NCBI GenBank assembly: GCA_007182875.1
Contig: AP019514.1
Coordinates: forward strand, 1,302,001-1,366,000
DNA length: 64,000 nt
Source of the DNA: Vreelandella sulfidaeris
GTDB taxonomy: Bacteria > Pseudomonadota > Gammaproteobacteria > Pseudomonadales > Halomonadaceae
Direction of reading: 5' to 3'
Shown here: positions 11,341-22,997 of the stretch, in pieces
Numbering within the stretch: position 1 is the stretch's first letter
Layout of the letters: each line of letters opens with the position of its first letter
The notes under the pieces: model-generated
Told to the model about the DNA's origin: nothing
Seen by the model: the letters and a program-made list of their open reading frames with translations, nothing else
Database searches by the model: none
Translations under genes and position numbers: made by a program

Positions 11341-13336
11341 GTGCGTTTGGCTTCTTCGCTAAAATTCATGCTCATCTCCCGTTCATTAAGAGGCCGGCTA
11401 CTGCTGGGACTCGCAGTCACTTCTGGTTTTTGGTCGTCACGCTGTTGCTAGGCATGTCCTGGCAGCTGGGTAAAACCATGGTGCACGACACCAATATGTC
11501 GCACCTTCGGTATGAAGCTACTCTCCTGGCTGACGAAGTTACGCAACAAATAGAGCTGCGCTTCCAGGCATTAGAGCGACTACGCGAAACGATAGGCAGC
11601 ACAGATGATGCGACTTGGGTTAGCTATCAGCTACAAAACAACGATGCTCTATCGGCCTGGTTCGAGGGAATTGTGGTTGCCAACCGCGAGGGAGAAATCA
11701 TAGCCGACTGGCCTGCCGTCGTGGGTCGAGTAGGTCTTCAAACTGCTGAGCTTGAATACTTTCGTATGCTGCGTGGTTCCCGTCGGCCTTACGTTAGCGA
11801 GCCATTTGTAGGACGAGCGAGCGGTATGCCGATGGTATTAGTCGGTGTTCCTCGTTTCAATGAGGAAGGTGATTTTGACGGTTTAGTCGGCGGTATCGTA
11901 AGTCTTGCTTCAGGAGGGATGTTCAGCCGTTTAGCCAAAGTGCGCTTGGGAGAGAAGGGCTATGCGGGGGTGGCCACGGCAACCGGGAAGATTTTATATC
12001 ACCCAAATGCAGCGCTAGTTAACAACTCAGTACCCGATAAGAGTTTTAACCCCTGGCTAGACTTAGCGCTGGATGGCTGGGAAGGAGATACTGTTGGCAA
12101 GTTAATGAATGGCCAAATGGCGCTCCAGTCCTATGCCCAGGTGTGGCCTGCTGGCTGGATCGTTGGCCTTTATTTGCCGATTGACCAAGCACAATTACCA
12201 TTGGCTGACTTTATTCGAAAACTCTGGTGGCTATGGCTGCCACTGGCAATTTTAATGCTTCCCTTGTTGTGGTGGTTATTGGGTCGTGTGCTTTCGCCCC
12301 TCAAACACTTGGAAAAACAAATTGGCGAGGTAGGGCGGGGCCACCGCGAGGATGTCAGTCTGGCGACGAATATGCAGGAATTGCAGCAAGTCGCTGGTAC
12401 TTTCAATCGGGTTGAAAAGAACGACAGCAGTTGCTTGGCCACCTTCAAGAGCGTGAGGCATTTCTTGATTCTGTGCTTAATGCGGCGCCTCAAGGTATGT
12501 TTGTCGCTAATATTCGGGGCGATATTACGTATATGAACCCAGCGCTGCTGACTATGCTGGGAATTCCTGCTGAACTGCCTATGGATGCTTGGCTGCACCA
12601 AATCCACATCGATGATATTAACGGCGCTCAGGATATGTGGCGGTATAGCCTGAGGACTGGTAATGATTTTGTACGTCAACTGCGGTTCTTGCGTAGCGAT
12701 GAAGAGCTGTTATGGCTGGATATTCATGCCAGCGTAGTCATGCTTTCCCAGGATGGCCATACCCTCGGTTTAGTGGGCGTTGTGAAAGATATTACCGAGC
12801 GCCGAGAGCAGGAGGCTCTTCAACGATGGGAGGCGGAGCATGATCCGTTAACCGGTCTACTTAATCGTCGCGGTTTTGAGCGCCGCCTGGAAGAAGCCTT
12901 TGCCGACTTCCAAAAAACCAGCACGCCTTCGGCCTTATTATTGTTCGATTTAGATCACTTCAAGCCCATTAATGATGAAGGTGGCCACGCATTAGGGGAC
13001 GAAATGTTGCGCCGTATTGCTCAGATAGTCGCCTGGGAGGTTCGTCGCAGCGATCACGTAGCGCGACAGGGTGGTGACGAGTTTGGCGTGCTGCTACCCA
13101 GTTGCACCTTGGTTCAGGCGACGAGAATTGCAGAAGCTTTACGACAAGCGGTGGGCGATATCTCGGTGACTCATGAAAGCAAGGAATACAGGGTCACACT
13201 GAGTATTGGCGTGACCACATTTGATGAGTCTGACTACAATGTGGCCAACGTCTTAGCTCGTGCCGATGCCGGTAGTTACAAGGCCAAAGGGCAGGGCAGA
13301 GATGGGGTAGTAGTCAATACCCCCAACATCAAGTAA
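11341..13336 (+). CDS. Membrane sensor diguanylate cyclase (Cache-PAS-GGDEF), frame broken twice
   Basis: Makes cyclic di-GMP. Order: an N-terminal membrane segment (about 11360-11470), a periplasmic dCache-like sensor (FSRLAKVRLGEKGYAGVATA is typical), a second membrane segment (LWWLWLPLAILMLPLLWWLL), a HAMP-like linker, a PAS domain (FLDSVLNAAPQGMFVANIRG), then GGDEF. The catalytic motif is intact as RQGGDEFGVLLP. An inhibitory-site RxxD (RRSD) lies five residues before it, so product inhibition is expected. Frame breaks are near 11425 (T run) and 12405-12430. GTG 11341 is the furthest sensible start; the first in-frame ATG is at 11368. Confidence 0.88.
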
Positions 13337-13455
13337 CTGTCTTGATGCCCTTCGATAAACTTAATTAAACTTCGGGTAAGTGCTTTGAGCCGTCACTTCT
13401 GCTTAGAAAATGCTTACCAGTCGACAAAACTTGCACAACAGTAGAATATAAGCAG

Positions 13456-14457
13456 ATGCTGAACTTGTTGTTAGAAGCCAGTTTTGAAATCCAGGCTGAT
13501 CGAGATACTGTTGTGAATCTAATTGAATTGTTTTCCCGCACGCTGGATACCACGCTACCTGTCTTCGCAATGGTATTTGTAGGCCTCGGCCTTAAGCGTT
13601 TGAAATGGATTGATAGCGCCTTCGTCTCGACCGCTTCAGCGCTGGTTTTTAAAGCAACGCTCCCCACCTTGATTTTTCTCAGTTTGATAAAAGCCGACTT
13701 AAGCGTTGCGCTGGATGTGTCGCTGATGGTGTTTTTTGCCGTGGCAACGCTCTGTCAGTTCCTGCTCAGTTGGGCATGGGCGCACTATCGTATTGCTCGC
13801 CAGGATCGAGGTATTTACGTCCAGGGTGCGTTTCGCGGTAATTGCGGGGTAGTGGGATTGGCACTAGCGGCGGGCATGTACGGTAACTATGGCCTGTCAG
13901 CGGGCAGTCTTCTGCTGGGCGTGGTGATTGTGATGTATAACGCGTTCTCGGTTGTCGTGCTGGCATTCTATCAACCTGGCCAGTCCACCGATTGGCGCAG
14001 CCTGCTCAAATACGTCGCTAAGAACCCGTTAATTATTTCCGTATTTGCGGCATTACCCTTTACCGCACTTTCGATTTCTCTGCCCAGTTGGGTGGTTACC
14101 TCGGGGACTATTTTGCCTCGTTAACACTTCCGCTGGCGCTGATTTGTATTGGCGCGACGCTCTCCGTTTCAAGTATGCGTGACAGCAGCCAAGTGGCACT
14201 AGGCGCTAGTTTGATGAAGATGGTTACGCTACCGATACTCTCCACGTTGGCGGCCTGGATGATGGGCTTTTCAGGTGAACAGCTGGGCTTGCTGTTTCTG
14301 TTCTTCGCAAGCCCACCGCCGCCGCCAGCTTTGTGATGGTGAAAGCGATAGGCGGCAATGTGTCATTAGCGGCCAATATCATCGCTATCACCACGCTGAT
14401 GGCGAGCATAACCGTCACGCTGGTGTCTTTGCACTGCGTTTGCTTGGTTGGATCTAG
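13456..14457 (+). CDS. Auxin-efflux-carrier (AEC) family transporter, frame broken
   Basis: A membrane carrier of the AEC family, which includes malate and other organic-acid transporters; the substrate cannot be read from sequence. It has about ten hydrophobic segments and the family pattern FRGNCGVVGLALA in the middle and FASPTAAASFVMV near the end. Two breaks occur, near 14090 (SLPSWV / GGYLGDYFASLTLPLALICIG) and near 14310 in the SPTAAAS region. The restored protein ends FALRLLGWI, stop at 14455-14457. It stands alone between the diguanylate cyclase and tRNA-Arg. Confidence 0.82.
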
Positions 14458-14560
14458 TCATTGCTTAAAGTGAGCAACTCGGTTGGCCCTGTCTAAGTTG
14501 ACGCGTTATACTACCCGCCCGCTTCAAAGGGTAGCACCCTCAAGTTTGTATTCAGTTTAA

Positions 14561-14637
14561 GTCCCTGTAGCTCAGTAGGATAGAGCAGCCGCCTCCTAAG
14601 CGGCAGGTCGCAGGTTCGACTCCTGCCAGGGACGCCA
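14561..14637 (+). tRNA. tRNA-Arg, anticodon CCT
   Basis: A 77-base cloverleaf with encoded CCA. The acceptor stem is GTCCCTG / CAGGGAC, the anticodon stem GCCGC / GCGGC encloses loop CTCCTAA (anticodon CCT), and the T loop is GGTTCGACTCC. Accessory genes follow, as is common because tRNA-Arg(CCT) 3' ends are frequent integration sites. No integrase and no repeated tRNA 3' end were found in the window. Confidence 0.95.
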
Positions 14638-15255
14638 ATTAAATCAGTTGCTTAGCTTTGTTTTCAATCCCCCCTCGTTCCGCGATTTAGCCTTTCGACC
14701 CCACAGGCGACCCCACAGAGAAAGCTCGCTATAAGCTGTATTCCTACTATATTGCCCTCTACTAATGTTATTCCCGACTGCACAATTTTTAACGCGTGGA
14801 CCAACCAATAAATGCATTACCTACGTTTTTAGCGCTCCTAAGTATTCTCCCAGCCATACCTATGACGTTGTTCGATACAATAAGCACTTGCTAGGAAAGT
14901 GTTGCCACATCACGTATACGTGATGAGTTCGCATCTAGGCACGCGGCAAAACCCTCGCAGTTAGGAGGGCGCATTATTAATTGGCATGTTTTCATGGTGG
15001 GTGTTGTTGTGAATGAGGCAACTACAGCAGTTATTGATTAAGTGCACCTAAGCGTGTGGAAGTTAGTCGCAGAGCCTGGCTGAGGAACTACGTAGGCTAA
15101 AGTATGTACCCTGTCATTTGGCTTGTTTTGTAGATGGATTCAACATATTGTAGAACTTATTTTAAGTTGTTTATTTTTTTTTGTATAATAAGTCACTGTT
15201 TTTAAGGCTTTTTTATTGATTATTTTACAGATGTTGCGATTGAGGAATTAAGATA
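14638..15255. other. Gap after tRNA-Arg with a short direct repeat
   Basis: No gene is recognisable. GACCCCACAG occurs twice, at 14697-14706 and 14709-14718, with two bases between. The last 120 bases are very A/T-rich and probably hold the promoter of the Fic gene. Confidence 0.5.
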
Positions 15256-16428
15256 GTGAGTGATCTTGCGACGTTTCACCATCATGACTTGACGCTCCTG
15301 AATCCATCCTTTGATTCGCCTTTGGTAGATGTGCTGACTGAGCTTGAGCATCTCAGGAGACTTCGGTTTGAAGGCACTACCCCAGCCCCCACCTTTTTCA
15401 GCTAAAAACATTTTTCATATATTGGAGAGTTTAGGGTCGGCAAGAATCGAAGGGAACCATACTACACTGGCTGACTACGTTGAAAGCACGCTAGAAGGTA
15501 CGCAGCGCTCAAGTGACCATTTAAGCGAGATAGCCAATATAGAAAAGGCTATGTCATACATAGAAGAAGAGATAAGTCCTGGATATCCTATCTCAGAACA
15601 TTTCATAAGGGAGATACATCATCTCGCAGTCGATGGCCTTAAAAGGGAAGGAGATGAAACACCTGGAACTTATAGAACTGGCCAAGTCAGAATAGCCAAA
15701 TCCAAGCACCTTCCTCCAGAGCCATTTCGGGTTGGAGAATACATGCGGGAGCTAGTTGACTTTATAAATGGTGACGATCAACCAAAATACGATCTAATGA
15801 AAGTTGCTTTAGCCCACCATAGATTCGGGTGGATACACCCATTTAGTAATGGTAATGGGAGGGTGGTCCGTTTGTTAACCTATGCGTTAATGATCAAATA
15901 TGGGTTTAACGTTTCGATGGGTAAGACGGTCACTGGGCGTGTACTCAACCCGACGGCTGTATTTTGTAATGACAGGGAGCGTTACTATGAAATGCTATCG
16001 CTTGCTGATTCAGGCTCCTCAGAGTCGCTACATGACTGGTGTGTATATGTTTTGCAAGGGGTTCTAGAAGAGCTCAAGAAATTGGACAAACTTACAGACT
16101 ACTCGTTTTGAAAGAAAACATTTTGTGGCCAGCGTTAGAGCATGCCCGAGAAAGAGAGCTGATAACATCACAAGAGATGGGTATTCTAAATCTGGCTATT
16201 GAGAAAACTGTGGTTAAAGCAAGTGACCTTTCTTCTGTAATGAAAGGATCAAAGCCACCTCAAAGAACATACCAAGTGCGTAAGCTTGTTGATGCTGGGA
16301 TGCTGAGACCGATAGTCGAGGGGGCTCGACAATATACGATTGGTTTTGATAATAGCTTTCTAGTAAGAGGGGTCATAAGAGCACTATCAGACAATGGTTT
16401 TATTCCATCTCAAGTTGAAATGCCTTGA
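15256..16428 (+). CDS. Fic-domain protein (likely AMP-transferase), frame broken twice
   Basis: Fic proteins transfer AMP or a similar group onto target proteins. The core motif is [19 protein letters not shown] (HPFxxGNGR, catalytic His), with the upstream [18 protein letters not shown] segment. That segment carries the (S/T)xxxE(G/N)-like inhibitory helix found in self-inhibited Fic proteins. A C-terminal winged-helix-like part follows. GTG 15256 starts [12 protein letters not shown]; the frame shifts near 15395 and again at 16107, where one T is missing (YSF / [17 protein letters not shown]). The total of ~390 codons is normal for the Fic/DOC group with an N-terminal domain. It lies between a tRNA and an IS, consistent with accessory DNA. 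Confidence 0.85.
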
Positions 16429-16726
16429 TGAACGGGTTGTGGGGGCTGAACTAAGAGTAATGAAATAACGACCTTTGCCCCACCGCAACCATAATGGCTG
16501 CAAGGCATGCCTACTTCTAAATCGTATGATCTTGCATGCAAGGCCTATATGCCGGCCTCTTCACAATGGCTGGCAAAGCCTAATTTGCTGCAATCTTACA
16601 AGTGGCTCAAGCTCACATGTAAGCGCCAGCAATGGCCATTCACAAAGAGTTTTAGAGGAAAAGACTAATAAGAGTTGAACCGCCCCGGCTTTACCGGAGA
16701 CTCCATATCTTGAGAGGGATGGAGTT

Positions 16727-17801
<1,075 letters not shown>

Positions 17802-17990
17802 ATGCCGTTGAGTATGCCACGCTGGAATGGGTTGATTGGTTCAATAATCGCCGACTGCTGGAGCCTATCGGAAACGTTCCACCAGCAGAACGAGAAAGGA
17901 CGTATTATCGTCAATTGGAGGAGTCGGGTGAAGCTGCCTGACTCAAACAAACCGGTCTCCGGAATAACCGGGGCGGTTCAAGTTGCGGCA

Positions 17991-18518
17991 TTACCAATAT
18001 AGCGGGTAACGGCGATGCCTTGCGAGGTTGTTAACCAAAATAGCGATTACTAGCATAATAACGCAGCCTAAGCCTATGGGGAGGAGTGGGAACCACCAGC
18101 CTAATTGATGCACGCTCTCTTCTCCTGCAACTGCAATTAAGGCTGCTGCAGCGCCTGGCGGATGCACCGTATGGGTGAGTTGCATCGCTAAAATTGCGAG
18201 TGAGACGGCTAAAGCCATTGCTAGTGGTGTAGCCCCTAACCCTTGGTAGCACGCTACGCCAATGGCCGCGGAAACAATACTTCCAAATAGAACATGACTG
18301 GGTTGAGCGAAAGGGCTATCCGGAGCCGCATAAATCAATACGGAGGTAGCACCGAATGACCCCACTATTAATAAGTTTTGTGGAAACCAGCCTGCGCTTA
18401 ATAAACAGATGGTCGCCATGCCACTGAACGCGCCGAACCAAGACCAAAGCGCGTCCTTCCAACCGAAGAAAGGACGCTCTCTACGCCCACCACGCATTTT
18501 ATTTAGGTAAAACTTCAT
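17991..18518 (-). CDS. HPP-family membrane protein
   Basis: A small integral membrane protein with about five membrane segments. The family signature HTVHPPGAAAALIAV includes the HPP motif. Some HPP proteins have been linked to nitrite transport in phototrophs; here the role is inferred only from family. I prefer ATG 18518 (MKFYLNKMRGGRRE) over an upstream TTG at 18536. It appears complete, ending RRYPLYW, and the IS lies 10 bases beyond its stop. NO-stress genes are 4 kb away, so a link to nitrogen oxides is possible. Confidence 0.8.
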   Translation of the reverse strand: MKFYLNKMRGGRRERPFFGWKDALWSWFGAFSGMATICLLSAGWFPQNLLIVGSFGATSVLIYAAPDSPFAQPSHVLFGSIVSAAIGVACYQGLGATPLAMALAVSLAILAMQLTHTVHPPGAAAALIAVAGEESVHQLGWWFPLLPIGLGCVIMLVIAILVNNLARHRRYPLYW

Positions 18519-18681
18519 TTTAGTCAACGATAGCAAGGGGCTAGCTATGATGGCAAACGAGGGAAGATTAGCAAGCGAATTACAGTCAGTTGACTATTAG
18601 TTTTGTTCAATTTGATAGATAGATACTCGCATTGAGGTTCATGCAGCTCACTTTTAGGCGAACCGGGAGTGCACAGCATCA

Positions 18682-18924
18682 ATGTCATATGAAATCATGC
18701 TGAAACGGGTATATGCCCCGTTAGAGGATCGGGACGGCGTACGTGTATTAGTCGATCGATTATGGCTTTGCGGAAAACCGCGAAATACGCTTGCACTCGA
18801 TAAGTGGTGTTGGAGAGTGGTTCCATCACCCAAATTGCGACGTCACTATCATCAGCAGAAGATGAGTCATGCTGTCTTTACTACTCGTTCAGAATTACGT
18901 TGCCAGAGCGATAAATTTAAATGA
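18682..18924 (+). pseudogene. Truncated DUF488-family gene
   Basis: It starts MSYEIMLKRVYAPLEDRDG and matches the N-terminal ~75 residues of the DUF488 protein encoded at 24424-24876 (KRVYAP, DGVRVLVDRLW, TLALD, LRRHY). The conserved PRG after DRLW is replaced by LCG and the remaining C-terminal half is missing. It is probably a decayed paralogue. Confidence 0.75.
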
Positions 18925-19024
18925 CCAATAAGTTTTTAAAGACGCCAGCAAAGCCAAACCGCCGAGTAGCCTAGCGATGCGATTTTCATAGCAACGGCCA
19001 ACGGGCGCAAGAATGCGTTCATTT

Positions 19025-19048
19025 AAAACCCCGCCAAAGCGGGGTTGG
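19025..19048 (-). terminator. Terminator downstream of hicB
   Basis: Read on the minus strand: AACCCCGC, loop TTTG, GCGGGGTT, then TTAAA. It is a perfect 8-bp stem just past the minus-strand hicB stop. Confidence 0.75.
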
Positions 19049-19050
19049 TA

Positions 19051-19385
19051 TTAGGTGTGAATCACATGTTCGATGGCGGTTGCCACAAACTGGTTTAGAC
19101 TCTGCCCCTAGCATTAGCAGCATCTACTGCATGCTCGTGAATTTCAGCAGGCAGGCGAACCTGGAACTTGCCCGAATAGGACTTGGAAGGCTGAATGCCG
19201 AGGCGCTCGCACTCTTCAAGAAAAATGCGAAGGGATAGCCGTCCTTCCTTGCGAAGATCGGAGACACTATCGGCGTAGAAATCGGCGCTGCCGTTAAGTC
19301 CGACGAACTCGCCGCGAAACATTTCAACCTCTAGATCGTACTAAATCACGGTGCGATAGCCGTCGATAGCCATGATGTTGTTCAT
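19051..19385 (-). pseudogene. hicB: HicB-type antitoxin, disrupted
   Basis: Reading on the minus strand from ATG 19385: MNNIMAIDGYRTVI, then a TAG at 19341-19343 where Gln is expected, then FRGEFVGLNGSADFYADSV and the ribbon-helix-helix part YSGKFQVRLPAEIHEHAV. After a one-base frame change near 19107 the normal HicB tail GQSLNQFVATAIEHVIH follows. HicB neutralises the HicA mRNA-cleaving toxin and represses the operon. The start overlaps the stop of the hicA fragment by ATGA, typical of hicAB. One nonsense codon plus one frame change suggests real inactivation. Confidence 0.8.
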
Positions 19386-19525
19386 AAGGCTTCTCCATTC
19401 TCTTCTAACCACTTACGGACACAGGCAAAGGCACCGTTGTCTGTATCTGGTGATGGGTGCGGACGGTGAAATACGCGCACTTCGCCGAACAGCACAACCG
19501 CGATTTTTAGGCATCGGCCTGCCTC
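19382..19525 (-). pseudogene. hicA: HicA toxin remnant (C-terminal part)
   Basis: Minus-strand reading gives VVLFGEVRVFHRPHPSPDTD, then GAFACVRKWLEENGEAL and stop. This is the C-terminal half of the HicA family (the HRPHP motif). The N-terminal half with the catalytic His is not recognisable upstream. The TGA stop overlaps the hicB ATG. With its partner also broken, this looks like a dead toxin-antitoxin locus. Confidence 0.7.
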
Positions 19526-19644
19526 GTGCGACAGAGAAAAAACACTTTAATAGGCCTACAGGGAGAGCCGGAACTAGGAGCCATAGTTTAGTTATGATAT
19601 ATAAAAAATATTCTAAACGCCCAGCCTGAAAAACCAATGAAAAA

Positions 19645-19658
19645 TTGACCTAGATCAA
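19645..19658. promoter_or_regulatory. Possible FNR/ANR box
   Basis: TTGACCTAGATCAA matches the FNR consensus TTGAT-N4-ATCAA at 9 of 10 fixed positions. It lies 160 bases before the chemoreceptor start at 19820 and could make that gene oxygen-responsive. This is sequence match only. Confidence 0.45.
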
Positions 19659-19819
19659 AAATACAAAATTATTGTTTTTAATGATTCATGTTCGGATGGC
19701 TCCTGCCGATAGTGAATTTACTTGCTTAAAACACGCATTGCTATTGCATGTTATTGAATTGCACCTTCCCTTGGCTGGATACATTCGTTACCGATTGATC
19801 CCCTATCTAAGAGCGGAAA

Positions 19820-21511
19820 ATGAATAACGTATTGAAAAACCTCTCCGTTAAGTCAGGCTTAACGGCTGTTCTGGGCTTGTTTACTGCATTGATCATCCTA
19901 GTCGCTGCGTTGGGGTACCAATCTAGCACGCTGGGTGCTAGTTCGATTGATGAACTTAACCGTATCAATATTGAGCAGTTGAACGCTCTCAACCGTGCGC
20001 AAGTAAATATCGCTGACACCCAGCTGTTTTTCCTGAATCATCTCGACGCTTTGAACGAAGGGAGCGGGCTCTGGCAGAAGCGCATCTCGAAAAAGCTGAC
20101 CAAATGCTGCAGAGAGCCCAGGAGCGTTTTGAAGTCTTCGCAGCAGTACCTAAGTCAGAGCAAGGAAAGCACTATGCAGAAGCGCTAATAGCTGCTTTTA
20201 ATCAACTTGTGACTAGTGGTTTAAAACCGCAATACCAGGCATTAGAGCGAAATAATGAAAGCGCCTTTCGTGCGGCTAAACGTGAAGGTGACCAGCTCAA
20301 CCTAGCCTACATGCAGGCTAATGAAGCTTTCATCGATTTTGCGAGGACACGCGGTCAGAACCTTATGGCCGATTACCAATCGACCATGTCTAGCTCTAGT
20401 TATATTGGGCTGGCTGCATTGCTACTGGTTGGCTTTTGTGTCGTCTTGGTTCGGGTAGGCATGATGCGTGTTGTCATTCGTCCCCTTCTTGAAGCCGTGC
20501 AGCATTTTGAGCAGATTGCTAAGGGAGACCTTTCGCACAAGATCGCCGATCGTGGGCGAAACGAAATTAACCAACTGTTCGCAGCCATGCAGCATATGCA
20601 GACAGGGCTTTATCAAACCGTTTCAACTGTGCGTGACAGTAGTGAGTCCATCCATATCGGCGCACGTGAAATTTCCGGTGGCAATGCCGACCTATCATCG
20701 CGTACTGAGCAGCAAGCAGCTTCACTAGAAGAGACGGCTGCCAGCATGGAACAGCTAACCGCCACAGTGAAACAAAACTCAGATAACGCTCGACAGGGCA
20801 GTATGTTAGCTAGTGAGGCTTCTGCTACAGCAGCTCGTGGTGGAGACGCCGTTGATCAAGTGGTCGTGACAATGCACGGCATAGCGGAAAGCTCTAAAAG
20901 GTAAGAGACATCATTGGCGTGATCGACTCGATTGCCTTTCAGACCAATATTCTGGCGCTCAATGCCTCTGTTGAAGCAGCCCGTGCGGGGGAACAAGGGC
21001 GAGGTTTCGCCGTTGTAGCGAATGAAGTGCGCAATCTCGCTAGCCGTAGTGCTGATGCAGCTAAAGAAATTAGGGCATTAATCGAAACATCGGCTGGTCA
21101 GGTTGACCAGGGCTCAACCCTAGTGGAAGGAGCAGGCCAAACGATGGAAGATATTATGGCTTCTGTGAAGCGTGTTGCCGATATTATGGATGAAATTTCT
21201 GCCGCTTCGATGGAGCAAAGCGACGGGATTGAGCAGGTAAATCAAGCTGTGTCACAGATGGACGAGGTTACTCAGCAGAACGCAGCTCTCGTTCAGGAAT
21301 CTGCTACAGCGGCATCGTCCCTTGAAGAGCAAGCAGCGCAGCTTGAATCAGCGGTCTCAACCTTTAAGCTGTCGGAGGGAGAGGTTCGAGGGCACCTTCC
21401 TGTCGGCAAACCCATATCTAGGACAATCTCCCCCCTGCTATAAAGGTTCGTGCTCCAAGTGGAAGACTGCCTAGCTCTAAAACGGCAGAGCTGGAGTGGG
21501 AAGAGTTTTAA
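19820..21511 (+). CDS. Methyl-accepting chemotaxis protein, frame broken three times
   Basis: A transmembrane chemoreceptor signalling to CheA/CheW. It has an N-terminal membrane segment ([20 protein letters not shown]), a four-helix-bundle periplasmic domain, a second membrane segment ([20 protein letters not shown]), HAMP ([19 protein letters not shown]) and the MCP signalling domain with the hairpin tip [20 protein letters not shown]. Frame breaks are near 20080, 20900 and 21440. After the last, the restored C-terminus ends AELEWEEF at 21509-21511. The final pentapeptide EWEEF fits the CheR/CheB tethering motif (aromatic at positions 2 and 5). A terminator follows at 21555. Confidence 0.88.
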
Positions 21512-21554
21512 GTAAGAGCCTAACTCAAAGGCAGGTTATCGTTAGTTAGTGTTG

Positions 21555-21580
21555 AAACCCAGCCCCACGGCTGGGTTTCT
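21555..21580 (+). terminator. Terminator of the chemoreceptor gene
   Basis: AAACCCAGCC, loop CCAC, GGCTGGGTTT, then CT. A 10-bp perfect stem starting 44 bases after the stop codon. Confidence 0.85.
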
Positions 21581-21776
21581 ATTCTACTCATGCTTTTCTC
21601 GCTTGATCCCAAGTTAACTACCTGAGTGATTCCTACACTTGGCTCTGGAACCGTCTTGGTTAGTTTCGAAGTGATGGCCGTGCCGTGTTCGGTGCGGTGA
21701 TCCGCTAGAGAGCTTTCGATCGTCGCGCGGTAGCTTAGCCTACTCACGATATCTGGTCGGTGGCGGCGCTTGGAGC

Positions 21777-22280
21777 GTGTCTGGGTGTTGCTTTGTTATA
21801 GCGCACCACGTGGCAGGTGAGAGTGACGGAGGCAAGGCGTTGTTATCTGGTGAATATCCAGCAATGTCGCGTAGCTTTCGGGGACCGAAGCCGCTGCTAC
21901 TGGCAATTTCACCCCAAGTGACCTTTACAGGTGATCGCTCCGGTGCTGTTCGCGGGTACTTCGTTGCACCACAAAACGCCGATTACCTAGACCCCTACTA
22001 TGTTATGCATTTCGCGCCGAACTGATCGATCAGGAGGCCAACCTGCAAGAGGAAGGCATTGATGTGTCGGGGTGTATCGGCCACGTGCCTGAGTTTGTCA
22101 GCACTTGACTGTGCTGGTTGGCGAGGTGCGGCAAGTGATGCACGTCAGCCTTCCTTGGTTGGCCCAGCACGGCGAGCCAACACACCCGAATGAACTGGAG
22201 GCGTTGTCCAGGGTAGTGGCTGAAGGCGGCAACTTGAGCGGCCGTTGGTGCTTCGAGGAGAAGAGCATGCGTGTATAGGT
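21777..22280 (+). pseudogene. Unrecognised plus-strand gene remnant
   Basis: Two plus-strand pieces read coherently in different frames. One is 21777-22025, with GPKPLLLAISPQVTFTGDRS and NADYLDPYYVMHF. The other, about 22020-22276, has LIDQEANLQEEGIDVSGCIG, VGEVRQVMHVSLPWLAQHG and GRWCFEEKSMRV. They probably belong to one broken gene. I do not recognise the family. There is no clear start codon or ribosome-binding site. Confidence 0.35.
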
Positions 22281-22406
22281 AACAGCCATCAGCATGACTG
22301 CGCATCTGCGCCAGTCACGCGGCTTTAATGGGGGCGAGGCAGGCGCCAGGCTTGTCCTAACAGCTGGCCGCGTATGCGCACCTTCGTTTATTTTCTTGTC
22401 GAGCGG

Positions 22407-22860
22407 CTAGTTGTGAACGGAGAGGGCAGGAATACGCATCAGCGTTGAGAGCTGTGATGTACGATCTGTTAACAAGTCGGCAAGCGTATATTGATCCAAT
22501 ACTTTAAGGAATGCCGTGAGCGCTTCCGCCAAAATTGGCTGCAAGCGGCATGAGGGCGTGATCACGCAATTATTACCCTCGCGAAAACACTCAACCAGCG
22601 CCATCTCGTGCTCGGTATCACGAACCAGCGCCCCAAGTGAAATCGTTTCGGGTTGGCGTCCAAGCAGTAACCCGCCACTTTTACCGCGAATGGCGGTGAG
22701 ATATCCCTTCTGATTGAGCTCTTGAACGATTTTCATCAAGTGATTACGTGAGATAGAGAACGTCTCTGCTATCTCACTGATCGTGGTCCGCTCTTCGCCC
22801 TTAACTGCGAGGGTAGAGCAGTACGCGAATGGCGTAATCGGTATAGCGAGTCAAATGCAT
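22407..22860 (-). CDS. nsrR: NsrR, Rrf2-family nitric-oxide-sensing repressor, one frame break
   Basis: NsrR is an Fe-S repressor that releases its targets when NO destroys the cluster. It starts MHLTRYTDYAIRVLLYLAV, with the winged helix, and continues ISRNHLMKIVQELNQKGYL. The three cluster cysteines are in CFREGNNCVITPSC. The frame is broken once near 22815 (one extra base in LYLA). It is divergent from hmp, and the 137-bp gap between them holds an NsrR-type palindrome. Confidence 0.9.
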
Positions 22861-22963
22861 AGAGGACCATCGGCTCAAAGAAAACGCCATTGTACGGTGT
22901 GTGCAGACGTGCGGAAATAATATTCGGTTTCAGTTTACGCCGAAAGGAAAGCTTGGTAGTTTA

Positions 22964-22986
22964 AAGAAGTATTTATGATGCATCTT
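22964..22986. promoter_or_regulatory. NsrR operator between nsrR and hmp
   Basis: The 23 bases at 22964-22986 match the NsrR consensus (AAGATGCATTT-N-AAATGCATCTT) at 9 of 11 positions in each half (left AAGAAGTATTT, right TGATGCATCTT). The site lies 11 bases before the hmp ATG, so bound NsrR should block hmp. Confidence 0.8.
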
Positions 22987-22997
22987 ATGGAGGGCGT

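Noticed and set aside
12170..12679. Minus-strand 169-codon frame inside the first diguanylate cyclase
   Set aside because: Antisense to well-supported PAS and linker sequence; composition is that of a shadow frame.
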